Assembly (NCBI RefSeq): GCF_025847275.1
Contig: NZ_JAOZEV010000007.1
Location: forward strand, 124,001 to 188,000
Direction of reading: 5' to 3'
Length of the DNA stretch: 64,000 bases
From: Flavobacterium frigoritolerans
Lineage (GTDB): Bacteria; Bacteroidota; Bacteroidia; Flavobacteriales; Flavobacteriaceae
Shown: piece by piece, positions 16,223 through 25,442 of the stretch
How the letters are laid out: every line of letters starts with the position of its first letter
How positions within the stretch are numbered: the first letter of the stretch is position 1
Notes under the pieces: model-generated
Databases searched by the model: none
What the model was told of the DNA's origin: nothing
What the model saw: only the letters and a program-made list of their open reading frames with translations
Made by a program: the position numbers and the translations under genes

Positions 16223-18895
16223 CTACTTTAACCCTTCTTTAATCCACATAGCAGGAGGCATATCTTTTAGAAAACAGTCAAACCATTCTTGCATACGAAT
16301 CGTAAGATCTTTTTGGTTTGTCGCATTGGTGAGAATATGACTCTCATTTGGATAAAATAATGTTATATTTTTTTTACCCAATCTACGAAGTGCCAAATAA
16401 AATTCAATAGTCTGATGCGGATCTACTTGTTTGTCTTGTTTACCACTCCATTGCAGAACGGGTGTTTTGATGTTCTGAACATGAGCGATAGGAGAATTTG
16501 CCTGATAGACTAAAGGAGTCTCGAAAGGTGTTTTCCCCATTTGCCATTGTTCGCTTTGAAAGCGCCACATCTCGGGTTGTCCGGATTTTTGATTAATAGT
16601 CAGGTAAAAACTGTTTAAATCCGTAATTGCTCCGCTGGCAATGGCAGTTGCAAAAAGATTGGTTTGGGTGATCACAAATGAGGCCTCATATCCTCCAAAC
16701 GAATGACCAATAATTCCAATTTTATCCGGGTTTACAATCCCTTTGGCAATAACTTTTTTTGTTGCAGTAACGACACAATCGGTTGCAGAGATCCCAGGAT
16801 TTCCATTTTCAAGTACAATATCCGGAAAAAATACAAAATAGCCCTGTGTAGTAAAAACTGTTGGATTAAAACCATTTTCATTATACAATGTTGGATTAGT
16901 GTAGTGATGCAACAGATCGGACTGAATCTCATAAATATGCACAATCATGGGGTATTTTTGCTCAGGATCATAATTGGCAGGATACAACAAGACTCCTTTT
17001 AGATTCTTATTCTTTGAATTTTGATATTCTACTAATTCTGATTTGCCCCAAAAATATTTTTTCTGTTGTGGATTACTCTGAAAAAAAGAATTAGGTTTTG
17101 AAACAGCACTTTGCTCCATCAATTGCGGAGCTCCATCATTTTTTTGTTCCCTAAAGAAGATCTTTTTCTTTTGCCAGACATAATTCAGTTGATCGATGTA
17201 TCGGTCAGTATAGGCAATCGGTTTTTCTCCCTGATTGCTGCTCCATCTAAAATAACCTGTTTTTCCATCTTCTCCTTCCGCTCTAAGGAGTAATTCTTTA
17301 GTGATATCAAAGCTTTCTATTTTTAGCCCATCATAAATAAACTTCAGTGGTCTTTCATTTGGAACTTCAGCTATACGATACCTGATTTTTGATTCTCGTC
17401 CATGAGTAAGTCTCTTTGAGGCACTGCCATCAGGTCTAATAGCCCATAGATCATAACGGTCGTAAATCAAAATGGCTTTGTCATCGACACTCCATCCGGG
17501 GTTGCCACAAGCCGTTTCGGGAACGAGCTGTCGTATTTTTGCAGTAAATTCACTAGCTATAGTACCCGTGATATTGGTATGAGTCTTGGCAGCAATGTTA
17601 TAAACCCACCAATTATTTTCTTTAAAGTAAGCTACATATTTTCCACTTGGTGAAGGAATAATATATGGGTAATCACTGGACTGTTTCTTTACAAAAATAT
17701 TCTTTTCAAATGTCTTAAGATTCATGATATAGTAATCTCTTGGACCTTCTTCTTCAAATTGAGGTTCATATTGTTTTGGATTGGATAAAATAGCATACTG
17801 CTGGTCTCCACTGAGCATAACACTTGGAAGTTCGATTGAGGTAATAGCAGTAAAACGGTTCTCCAAAGGCAACCACAAAGCCACTTTTTCTCCATTTTCA
17901 AAATTCCCGTTTTTCTGCTGCTGCGGATAAACCCACTTGTCATTGGCATTCCAAATCTCTACATTGGAATCGGGTTTAGTTTTTGAAGGAAGTGTTTGGC
18001 TTGTAATACTAAAAAAGAGTTTTTGCCTATCGTCAGACACCAATATCTTATAGAAAGGATTAGTCTTTATAGTGGTGTTATCCAGAAAATTGGGCTCAGT
18101 CTCTGGATCTAGTTGATATAATTGATCCTTTTCTAACATATAATAACAAAGCGAATTATGGGTCCCATCATCGGACTGTACAACAAAGGCCAAAGCATGC
18201 CCTTCTTTTTGCCATGCAAAATCACTAAAAGGAGCTGTACTACCCGTTTTAAGCCATTTTTTCTTATTTATCTTTTTAAGGTCAATCCATATAAGCATAT
18301 TTTTATTATTTGAAAAGGTGGCATAAACTAATTGATGCCCTTTGGGACTTAATGAAAATTGAGTCACATCAGTAATTTCTCTTGTAATTTCTCCCACCGG
18401 AGATCGAACAACTAACTTGCCTGTAGCAGTACCCTGCGCTGATTTGATAAGAATAATTAACTGATTTGTTTCAGAGCAGTACGTGTATTCTATAACATTT
18501 TGTATCGTTTCTGCTTTTCCCGTTGCTACATTTAGAATTTGTAGTTCTTCTGCTTTAAGACATATAAAAATATTATCCTTTGTAAAAAGCGAGTGGGTAC
18601 CACCAGCAAAGTGGTATGTTTTATTGCTCCGAATGTTTCGGACAAATAAAGTATCCCTCCCCGTATTATAGGTCATTCTGTAGCTCGCCCATTCCTCATT
18701 CGGGGAGACTCTGTCCAAATCTACTGTTCCCCATAAATGATAATCCGCAACCGTTAGCTGTTTTTTTTGCACCACCTGCCCCCATAAGGGACAGGCTACT
18801 AATGGCAAAATAAAAAATAGAAATAAAACTACTATAGGGGACAAAAAATCAAGCAGATTCTTTGCAGTCCTATTTTTTAAATGATTTGTGGTCAT
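16223..18895 (-). CDS. S9 family peptidase (prolyl oligopeptidase / dipeptidyl peptidase type)
   Basis: This 890-residue exported serine peptidase has a hydrophobic N-terminal segment (about 19-38, ending in VACPLWGQ) that serves as signal peptide or anchor. A beta-propeller-like region (about 50-620) precedes the C-terminal alpha/beta-hydrolase domain. The catalytic triad is visible: Ser732 in GHSFGGY, Asp821 in GKQDKQVD and His853 in NESHIL. S9 enzymes cut short peptides, often after proline. The gene is the last of three co-directional genes after SusC and SusD (10 bases after SusD) and converges on the peptide genes, so peptides taken up by SusCD are a likely substrate. The peptide precursors end in Arg-Pro, but that they are substrates is speculation. 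Confidence 0.9.
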   Translation of the reverse strand: MTTNHLKNRTAKNLLDFLSPIVVLFLFFILPLVACPLWGQVVQKKQLTVADYHLWGTVDLDRVSPNEEWASYRMTYNTGRDTLFVRNIRSNKTYHFAGGTHSLFTKDNIFICLKAEELQILNVATGKAETIQNVIEYTYCSETNQLIILIKSAQGTATGKLVVRSPVGEITREITDVTQFSLSPKGHQLVYATFSNNKNMLIWIDLKKINKKKWLKTGSTAPFSDFAWQKEGHALAFVVQSDDGTHNSLCYYMLEKDQLYQLDPETEPNFLDNTTIKTNPFYKILVSDDRQKLFFSITSQTLPSKTKPDSNVEIWNANDKWVYPQQQKNGNFENGEKVALWLPLENRFTAITSIELPSVMLSGDQQYAILSNPKQYEPQFEEEGPRDYYIMNLKTFEKNIFVKKQSSDYPYIIPSPSGKYVAYFKENNWWVYNIAAKTHTNITGTIASEFTAKIRQLVPETACGNPGWSVDDKAILIYDRYDLWAIRPDGSASKRLTHGRESKIRYRIAEVPNERPLKFIYDGLKIESFDITKELLLRAEGEDGKTGYFRWSSNQGEKPIAYTDRYIDQLNYVWQKKKIFFREQKNDGAPQLMEQSAVSKPNSFFQSNPQQKKYFWGKSELVEYQNSKNKNLKGVLLYPANYDPEQKYPMIVHIYEIQSDLLHHYTNPTLYNENGFNPTVFTTQGYFVFFPDIVLENGNPGISATDCVVTATKKVIAKGIVNPDKIGIIGHSFGGYEASFVITQTNLFATAIASGAITDLNSFYLTINQKSGQPEMWRFQSEQWQMGKTPFETPLVYQANSPIAHVQNIKTPVLQWSGKQDKQVDPHQTIEFYLALRRLGKKNITLFYPNESHILTNATNQKDLTIRMQEWFDCFLKDMPPAMWIKEGLK

Positions 18896-18905
18896 GATTT
18901 TTTAT

Positions 18906-20363
18906 TTAATATCCTGGATTTTGAGGAAGCAGATTAGGGTTTGTATTTAGTTCCGTTTGTGGAATAGGAAATAAACTATCGGTGGTATTCCAGCCTGGTT
19001 TTAATCCTGTTAGGGTGCTATCGAGTTTTCCGCTTCGTTTTAGATCAAAAAAACGTTGGCCTCGTTCGGTAAAAAGCTCCCATCTTCTTTCCTCTAGGAT
19101 AGCATTGAGGATTTCTTGTTGTGACGAAGCCGTTGTATCGGAGAGTCCCGCACGGTGTCTGATTTTGTTTAAATCTTCTCTAGCGCCTATAAAGTCCCCT
19201 TGCTCAGCACGTGCTTCTGCCCGTATAAGGTATTGTTCTGCCAGACGAAAGACAATAGTATATTCTTTTGAAACCGAGGTCGACTTGCTTTCTTTGTATT
19301 TATAGGCATGATACCAGGTTGTTGTTCCATTGTAAATTGCTCTTATCCAGTTGGATTTACGCAAATCATTCCCCGTAAAAGAATTCACCAGATTCTCACT
19401 CAGGGAAATTAAAGGAGGAGGTCCCGAGATAAAAGTAAAGAAAGCGCCTTCTGTTGTATTGAGTCCGGCACTTCCAGACTGCAATTGCCAAATCGTTTCT
19501 TTAGAGCCAATTAAGAAGACCTTGGTCATATTTTGTTCTAATGCATATAATGCTTCTCGATTTAGTACTGCCGAAGCCATATTAGCCGCTTGGGGATAGG
19601 ATTTGTTATATAGATATACCCTTGCTAACAAGGCTTGCGCTACCGCCTTATTGGGACGTACTCTTTCCATATCACTCGTAGGGGCAGGATCGGGCAAAAC
19701 AGCAATGGCATTTTGCAAATCAACAATACAATTTTGATATATCTCCCCAATAGGTGTTCTTGAGACGGTGCTGTTTTTTTTATAATCTGTCTGGGTTATA
19801 TACGGCACATCTCCAAAGATATTTACCAGATGAAAATGCAGTAACGCGCGAATAAAAAGAGCTTCCCCTGTTAGCTGTTCTTTCTGTTCCATAGTGAGAT
19901 TCTGACTTGTAGCTACCCCTTCAATTACAGCATTGACAGCATAGATTTGGTTATAGGTGATATTCCAGAATCCCGTTACTGTGGTATTGGAAGGCAAAAG
20001 ACTGTTGTTGTAAAAATTCAGACTGGGATTGTTTGGATTTTGAGTACTGGTTATTTCATCTGCATAATTCCCAAGCTGATTCGAGATTCCCAAGCCCAAT
20101 GCTCCTGTATAGATTCCTTTGTTGGGAATGGTAGCGTATATATCTGTCATGGCTGCATTGGCCGTCGCATAATCTTCAAAAACCGTTGTGCTTATTAGCT
20201 GTGATTGTGGCAGTTCAACATCCACAAAAGAATCACAGGATTGGAACTGAAAAGTAATCACAACAATCAATAGCAATGTTTTAAGTATTGTTTCGGGAGT
20301 TGTATGTCTGGTTTTTGGAATAGCTTTCCAATTACTGTTGCTTATTTTATGTCTTTTTTTCAT
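18906..20363 (-). CDS. RagB/SusD family outer-membrane lipoprotein
   Basis: This 485-residue surface lipoprotein binds substrate and acts as the lid of a SusC-type channel. A long basic leader is followed by a hydrophobic segment and the lipobox FQSC with Cys43 as lipidation site. SusD hallmarks include TPR-like helices with EALFIRALLHFHLVNIFGD (about 166-184) and the C-terminal IREARAEQGD-type region (here LIRAEARAEQGDF) with EERRWELFTERGQRFFDLK near 430. It lies between the SusC partner (22 bases upstream) and the S9 peptidase. With a peptidase partner and no glycan-degrading enzymes nearby, a peptide ligand, as in RagAB, is more likely than a sugar. Confidence 0.92.
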   Translation of the reverse strand: MKKRHKISNSNWKAIPKTRHTTPETILKTLLLIVVITFQFQSCDSFVDVELPQSQLISTTVFEDYATANAAMTDIYATIPNKGIYTGALGLGISNQLGNYADEITSTQNPNNPSLNFYNNSLLPSNTTVTGFWNITYNQIYAVNAVIEGVATSQNLTMEQKEQLTGEALFIRALLHFHLVNIFGDVPYITQTDYKKNSTVSRTPIGEIYQNCIVDLQNAIAVLPDPAPTSDMERVRPNKAVAQALLARVYLYNKSYPQAANMASAVLNREALYALEQNMTKVFLIGSKETIWQLQSGSAGLNTTEGAFFTFISGPPPLISLSENLVNSFTGNDLRKSNWIRAIYNGTTTWYHAYKYKESKSTSVSKEYTIVFRLAEQYLIRAEARAEQGDFIGAREDLNKIRHRAGLSDTTASSQQEILNAILEERRWELFTERGQRFFDLKRSGKLDSTLTGLKPGWNTTDSLFPIPQTELNTNPNLLPQNPGY

Positions 20364-20385
20364 AATAAATCGATTAATGGTTGAA

Positions 20386-23300
20386 TTAAAATGTTAATTG
20401 TACCCCCGCAGATATTACCTTAAGTGGAGCCAGAAAACTCCCACTGGTGTATTCCGGATCTCCATCTTTATACCGAGTAAAAGTCAAAAGGTTCTGTCCC
20501 TGGAGCATAATTTTACACTGGCTCTGTTTTAGATTTAAGGGTACATCATAAGAAAGAGCAATGTTCTTCAAGCGAATAAAAGAAGCATCTGCAATATCGG
20601 CATCGCTTTGCGCGTAGAAACTCTCCCCTGTGATCGCATCACTGTTATATCCTGTGGTATAAATTTGATAGGTACCCGAGTCACCAGGTTGTTGCCAGCT
20701 ATTTATTTTTCTTTCTTGTTCATTGGACATCATTCCTGCGGGATCCATCGGGTAGTTATGGCTTTTTTGCTTGACAAATTGAAATAAGAAATCCAGTGTC
20801 CATCGTTTATAGCTGAGTTGATTTTGAATCCCACCATAGTATTGCGGATTTAAATCAACCAAAGTTTGTTTGTCTTCGGGTGCTGATATTCGACTGTCAT
20901 TATTTACGTCTTCAAATTCATAAATCCCAGTTTGGGGATTAACGCCTTTGTACTTGTAGAGCAATACGATATTTAGTGGCTCACCGATGCGATATTGCTG
21001 ACTGTACGGAGAACTTTCCAATCCCGGAAAACGAAGTAATTTATTTTTAGCAAAAGTGAGGTTGATACTCGTAGTCCAGTTAAAGGCATCACTTTTAAAA
21101 TTAGTCGTGCCCACGCTGAGCTCTATTCCAGTATTTTGAACCGTGGCATCTAAATTGGACTGTAGCAGTGTAAAACCTGTTGTTCCAGGCAGCGGCACTC
21201 CTGCCAATTGATTGGAGGATTGGTTTTGATACCATGCCACTGTGGTGAAAATGCGATCTTTCAAGAATCCAAGTTCGAGTGCCATTTCCAGTTTTTTATT
21301 GGTTTCCCACCCAAAATTGGCATTATAAAGCCTTGAAGGTTTGAGTCCAATTACTCCATTATAAACTACTCCTGAGGTAGTATAGGTATTTAAAAACTGA
21401 TAATCCCCAATTTGATCGCTACCGGTGGTTCCATAGCTACCACGTAGTTTTCCAAAACTGAACCAGGAATTGCTTTTAAGGAAATTTTCATTAGAGAATA
21501 ACCATGCCAGTCCGATAGCTCCAAAATTGGCAAATTGATTTCCCGGGCCAAACCGGCTTGAGCCATCGTGTCTTGCGGTTAAGTTCACAATATAACGCTG
21601 TTGCCAATTGTAATTTAATCTTCCGAAAAAGGCTTGGTATTTGTATTGGATTTCCTCATCACGCACCACACGGATGGTTTTTGCAGCGGCTAAATTATAG
21701 ATTAGACTATTGGAGGAAAATCCGCTTCCAGATTGTTCTATGCGTTTGGTGATTTGGTTTTGAAAGGTAGCCCCAAAGAGTATTTCCATTTTCCCAAGGC
21801 CTAACTCTTTTTTCCAATTGATTTGTGGCTCTACAATCCAGGAAGACCGGTCGGTATTATTTAGAAACAGCGCCGAAATGGAACTATCATTTCCAAGAGC
21901 AGGATCCCCTGTAGTGGAAGGGATTATTCGGGTTTCATGCGTGCTTAAATCAGTATAGCCCAAACTACTTTTAAGCAGCAATCCAGGTAGTAGTTCATAA
22001 GACAGTACGCTGTTTGCAATCAAATCATTCGTTTTTGTTTCAAACTTGGAGCCCAGTTTGCCCAGTGGATTGATCCAGGTGCTGTTTTCCCAATTTAAAT
22101 TTCCGTTTGCATCATACAATGCTGGAGCATTAGGTGGTAAGGAGCGCGCTTCATAACTGGGGTCATATGATGGCAGCTGGTTATTTTGGCTGGTATACCC
22201 TACTGAAAATGTTATTCTGAATTTTTTATCCTCAGAGCGGTGGTTCAAATTAATTTGGCTACCTCCTTTTTTATAGAGAAATTCACCCGGAAATACGGTA
22301 GTTTCGGTATGGTAACTAGCGCTAACCAGAAATTGTGTAGTTTCGGATCCGCCTGAGATTGTTCCTTGAAAATCTGTGAGTTGTGCGGTACCTCCTAAGA
22401 GTTCCTTTTGCCAATCAGTATATCTATTCTGATCCCAGGTTCCGTTGATGTCATAGTCTAAGGGACCATACTGGCTAAGACCATCGTTTATAAATGCCTG
22501 TTTACGCATGGCTAGATATTGCCCCGTATCCATGAGTTTTAGAAATCGGGGAACATTGCCCGCTCCTGTTGATGCGGTTACCGTAAAAGTGGTTTTCCCT
22601 GCTTTTCCTTTTTTGGTGGTAATCAGTACCACGCCATTTGCTCCTCTGGAGCCGTAAATGGCAGTAGCGTCGGCATCTTTTAGAATCTCGATGCTTTCAA
22701 TCATATCGGGATTAATGCTATTTAAGGGGCTCGTTGGTGTTGGAAATGTAGTCGCTGTTCGACTCGCCCCAATAGCATCGCTGGCATACGGCACTCCGTC
22801 AATGATATACAGCGGGGCATTGGTATCACTGCGAATACTATTTTGCCCGCGAATTTTAATATCAAAACCACCTCCGGGAACGCCTGTGGTTTGGGTAACA
22901 CTAACTCCTGCCATACGCCCTTGCAGCGTTGCCAAGACATTAGTCACGGGTTGGGTTTCGATATCTTTGGATGTGATTCTGGAAATACTGCCCGTACGCT
23001 CGCTTTCCTTTACGGTATAGTAGCCTGCATTGACTCGGACTTCTTGAAGTACCATGGTATCGTATTCCAAAACTATGCTTATGGTTTGGCGTCCTTTTAT
23101 GGGGATCAGAGCAGTTTTGAAACCTATAAAAGACACAACTAAGGTATCGAGCTCATTAGCAATAATTCCGTACTGTCCATTATAATCGGAAATTGTACCG
23201 GAATTGGCTTTGCTTTTTATAGCTATGGTAACCCCTGGTAATGGATTAGTACCATCTGTGATGATACCACTAACTACATTTTGTTGGGGGTTAGACTGCA

Positions 23301-23409
23301 GTTGCCGCAGTGCACTTTTTGCTAGAACAGGGGTAAAAGACAAGAAACACCCGAAAAAAATCAGGTAATAAAGAGCCTTACTACCCTTGTAGAATGAAAA
23401 ATTATTCAT
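20386..23409 (-). CDS. SusC/RagA family TonB-dependent outer-membrane transporter
   Basis: This 1007-residue TonB-linked transporter pairs with the SusD protein encoded next to it. It has a signal peptide (cleavage after about residue 31), a carboxypeptidase-D-like regulatory domain (about 44-120, with GTNPLPGVTIAIK), a plug domain (about 125-245, with LQGRMAGVSVTQT and DIKIRGQNSIRS) and a beta-barrel ending in the aromatic FTRYKDG...VQLTF pattern. I see no N-terminal signalling (STN) domain. It heads the operon susC-susD-S9 peptidase. Its roughly 450-base upstream region contains hairpins and a candidate promoter, which suggests a long leader. A peptide importer similar to RagAB is the best-supported guess for this operon. 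Confidence 0.93.
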   Translation of the reverse strand: MNNFSFYKGSKALYYLIFFGCFLSFTPVLAKSALRQLQSNPQQNVVSGIITDGTNPLPGVTIAIKSKANSGTISDYNGQYGIIANELDTLVVSFIGFKTALIPIKGRQTISIVLEYDTMVLQEVRVNAGYYTVKESERTGSISRITSKDIETQPVTNVLATLQGRMAGVSVTQTTGVPGGGFDIKIRGQNSIRSDTNAPLYIIDGVPYASDAIGASRTATTFPTPTSPLNSINPDMIESIEILKDADATAIYGSRGANGVVLITTKKGKAGKTTFTVTASTGAGNVPRFLKLMDTGQYLAMRKQAFINDGLSQYGPLDYDINGTWDQNRYTDWQKELLGGTAQLTDFQGTISGGSETTQFLVSASYHTETTVFPGEFLYKKGGSQINLNHRSEDKKFRITFSVGYTSQNNQLPSYDPSYEARSLPPNAPALYDANGNLNWENSTWINPLGKLGSKFETKTNDLIANSVLSYELLPGLLLKSSLGYTDLSTHETRIIPSTTGDPALGNDSSISALFLNNTDRSSWIVEPQINWKKELGLGKMEILFGATFQNQITKRIEQSGSGFSSNSLIYNLAAAKTIRVVRDEEIQYKYQAFFGRLNYNWQQRYIVNLTARHDGSSRFGPGNQFANFGAIGLAWLFSNENFLKSNSWFSFGKLRGSYGTTGSDQIGDYQFLNTYTTSGVVYNGVIGLKPSRLYNANFGWETNKKLEMALELGFLKDRIFTTVAWYQNQSSNQLAGVPLPGTTGFTLLQSNLDATVQNTGIELSVGTTNFKSDAFNWTTSINLTFAKNKLLRFPGLESSPYSQQYRIGEPLNIVLLYKYKGVNPQTGIYEFEDVNNDSRISAPEDKQTLVDLNPQYYGGIQNQLSYKRWTLDFLFQFVKQKSHNYPMDPAGMMSNEQERKINSWQQPGDSGTYQIYTTGYNSDAITGESFYAQSDADIADASFIRLKNIALSYDVPLNLKQSQCKIMLQGQNLLTFTRYKDGDPEYTSGSFLAPLKVISAGVQLTF

Positions 23410-23451
23410 AATATTGGGTTAGTTAAGTAAAACGTTTGTTTTGTTTGCTAC

Positions 23452-23488
23452 GGTCCTCTATACTAGTTTGGTGACGAATTAGAGGGCC
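23452..23488. repeat. Hairpin in the susC leader
   Basis: Arms GGTCCTCTA and TAGAGGGCC pair with one G-U, and the far end is followed by ATTTTTT on the + strand. In the susC transcript the hairpin would lie about 45 nt before the start codon. It could influence translation or stability; as a + strand terminator it has no obvious gene to serve. Confidence 0.45.
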
Positions 23489-23860
23489 ATTTTTTGTGCG
23501 TTAAGTTAGGTGGAGTATGGTATCGACTACCATTTTTGTTGAATCATAGGTACTAAATTTTGGTTAGTTGAACTAATTAAATTATTACGAGCCTAAAAAA
23601 CAATGAAAATTTGGTGCTAAGAATCCAAAAATGAGAGATTTGCTTTAGAAATAAAAAATGGCGCAGAAACTCAACATGTCGAATAGAGGTACTGGTATAA
23701 CCCTGGAACAACAAGTGAGCCCACGCCATGGTCGTGAGCAAAACCACTTATCCTCTCGTTCCAATGAAAATTACCAGTTTTCTATCCGAGATTCAAAGCG
23801 AATGCTTCAAATATTTTTATTTAGAAGTATCGCAAAAATACAATCCATTTGGATTTCAAG

Positions 23861-23868
23861 CAAATATA
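23861..23868 (-). promoter_or_regulatory. Candidate -7 box for the susC operon
   Basis: On the reverse strand this reads TATATTTG, matching TAnnTTTG, with a TTG 22 bases upstream (23891-23893). That spacing is within the range known for this phylum. It would give a long leader before susC. Confidence 0.4.
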
Positions 23869-23884
23869 ATTAAAAAAACTTTAC

Positions 23885-23908
23885 CGTTCGCAATCGCGAA
23901 CGATTTTT
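23885..23908 (+). terminator. Terminator-like hairpin facing right
   Basis: Perfect arms CGTTCGC / GCGAACG with a 4-base loop, then ATTTTTT on the + strand. No recognised gene ends just upstream, so it may end a small RNA from the region 23650-23880, or be a regulator site at the susC promoter. Confidence 0.45.
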
Positions 23909-23996
23909 TCAACCTAATGGATTTATTTTGTTAAAATCTTTTATTAAAGTGGTAAATAAAAAACCTTCCAACACAACTTCAAGTAGTGATGCTTTA

Positions 23997-24251
23997 ATGT
24001 ACATGAATTTATGTAATTACATTACTAAAAAGTGGTTTCCAAAAAAATTAGATCCCGCTAGTCAAAAAGTCAGTATGACAAATTATGCTAATCAATGTGA
24101 TTTAGCTACATCTACCATTACAAAAATAGCAAATGCTCCAGAAGGGTACATACCTCCATTGAAGACTATAATAAAAATTTGCCGTAAAGAGGAAACATCC
24201 TTATCTCAGCTTTTTAGTGATTTCGAAAAAGAGTATGGTATAAAATATTAA
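23997..24251 (+). CDS. Small helix-turn-helix protein (XRE-like)
   Basis: This protein of about 84 residues has a segment (SMTNYANQCDLATSTITKIAN) that fits a helix-turn-helix of the XRE type, followed by LKTIIKICRKEETSLSQLF, as in many small Cro/C1-like regulators. I chose the ATG at 23997; the frame is open to a TTG at 23928, which would add 23 residues with no clear match. It is followed after 55 bases by a membrane-protein gene on the same strand and may be co-transcribed with it. Its targets are unknown. Confidence 0.65.
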   Translation: MYMNLCNYITKKWFPKKLDPASQKVSMTNYANQCDLATSTITKIANAPEGYIPPLKTIIKICRKEETSLSQLFSDFEKEYGIKY

Positions 24252-24306
24252 AGCAAATTAATTAAAAAGTTAAAAAAATCAGTTAAAATCTCTTAATTAA
24301 AATGAT

Positions 24307-24915
24307 ATGGATTTAATAAATGAAAATATTATAAAAACAGTCTTAACTGTATCTGGAACTGTACTTGCAGCTATACTGGGAAAGCAGTCATTATCAAATT
24401 TATTTGATTCTTTACAAAGAAGAAATCTAAAAAACGTACTAAATGATTTAGAAACATTTTCTGCGCTTGATAAATTTGATGAAGATTTTAAAACCAAATT
24501 TATTGAGCCTCATGTGAAAGAGTTGTACTTTTTTTCTCAAACTGGAATTGATACAAATGAGAAATCAATACCGAAATACATTTCTTTTAAAGATAAACTA
24601 GGCGGAAACTATACATGGCCAAAAATCAAGAGAGCAAAACAACACCTAGATTCAAATGGTCCAGAAATAAAAATTAATTTAAGTAAAACTGAAAGAATTT
24701 GTGCCAACATTGCCATCTCACTATCTCTATTTTTTTTTACTGGTGGAATTATTTTATATTTCTATTTAAATCAATTTAAAACTCAAGGCATAGGAGATAT
24801 TCTTATAACAATGGGGTCACTAGTAGTTCCAATGATCATAGGTTTTTTATTCTTTATCTCTGTAGATTCAATACTCATCGCAAAACAAATGGAAAAAAGG
24901 CTAAAAAGTCTATAA
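24307..24915 (+). CDS. Membrane protein of unknown function with two C-terminal TM segments
   Basis: This 202-residue protein has a weak hydrophobic stretch at about 10-24 and two clear transmembrane segments at about 135-155 and 163-190. A charged helical cytoplasmic part lies between. I do not recognise the family. It follows a small helix-turn-helix gene in the same direction; a regulator plus membrane protein pair is common in toxin-antitoxin-like and defence-like modules, but nothing specific supports that here. Confidence 0.6.
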   Translation: MDLINENIIKTVLTVSGTVLAAILGKQSLSNLFDSLQRRNLKNVLNDLETFSALDKFDEDFKTKFIEPHVKELYFFSQTGIDTNEKSIPKYISFKDKLGGNYTWPKIKRAKQHLDSNGPEIKINLSKTERICANIAISLSLFFFTGGIILYFYLNQFKTQGIGDILITMGSLVVPMIIGFLFFISVDSILIAKQMEKRLKSL

Positions 24916-24971
24916 TAATTAAATCCCAAATGTGAATACAAAACCCCACCTAGATTAGTTTAGCAAAAATA

Positions 24972-25094
24972 TTATTTCTTAGATTCTTCTACAGAAACTT
25001 TTCTAAATTCTTTGAATAATTTCTCAAGTTCTATGCTTGATGTACGAGCTCTTGGCCCAGCAGCTTTAACGCCTTTCTCAATTAGTAACTCACA
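24972..25094 (-). pseudogene. Remnant of a histone H1-like (Hc1-type) small protein gene
   Basis: The reverse frame ends in a 40-residue stretch (IEKGVKAAGPRARTSSIELE, then KLFKEFRKVSVEESKK) that matches the C-terminal part of the small histone H1-like proteins common in Bacteroidota. Upstream the similarity stops, with no start codon in frame before a stop, so the N-terminal third is missing. This looks like a gene truncated by an insertion or rearrangement. Recognition is from memory of the family pattern, not from a search. Confidence 0.6.
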
Positions 25095-25127
25095 TGGACA
25101 AAAGGTAATTTCCCATTTAAGTATAAT

Positions 25128-25355
25128 ATGCCATTGCTTTACAAACAGGATTGGGTTGATTTAAACAATCAGATTATAAACGCCTATATCGATGGTGACA
25201 TTGGTCTTGAATCAATTGCGAACCGTTTTCTAAATAGTAATTTCTTGTTTATGCGTTATGGCAATTATGAAATAGTGATGAAATACAATTTGCCGGGAGA
25301 TAAGAAATCAACAGAGTTTACGTATAAGTACAAAAACAATAATAATTTTAGGTAA
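25128..25355 (+). CDS. Small open frame of unknown function
   Basis: A 75-residue frame with ordinary codon use and a plausible ATG. The protein is polar with alternating hydrophobic residues (FLFMRYGNYEIVMKYN) that look like beta strands. No signal or family is recognised. It starts within the region where the truncated histone-like gene loses similarity, so it may be part of inserted DNA. It could also be a remnant of a larger gene. Confidence 0.4.
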   Translation: MPLLYKQDWVDLNNQIINAYIDGDIGLESIANRFLNSNFLFMRYGNYEIVMKYNLPGDKKSTEFTYKYKNNNNFR

Positions 25356-25442
25356 TGAGACGAGTTAAATCCATCTCAATAGTATCTTTGAGGTGGATTT
25401 TTTTAAGCAAATATGCTAACAATATTGAGGTTTAATAAAAAT

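Larger units (their letters stand above)
23410..23996. other. Long region upstream of susC with several hairpins
   Basis: 587 bases without a convincing gene. It holds a hairpin close to susC (23452-23488), a pair of distant complementary hexamers flanking a G/C-rich segment (23658-23729), and a perfect hairpin with a T-run (23885-23908). A TAnnTTTG-type box on the reverse strand (23861-23868) could start a susC leader of about 450 nt. Short open frames here (for example 23728-23934) lack recognisable features. Confidence 0.5.

Noticed and set aside
23658..23934. Two short open frames (71 and 68 codons) upstream of the small helix-turn-helix gene
   Set aside because: They overlap each other and hairpin structures, show no family features, and fit better as part of the susC upstream region.
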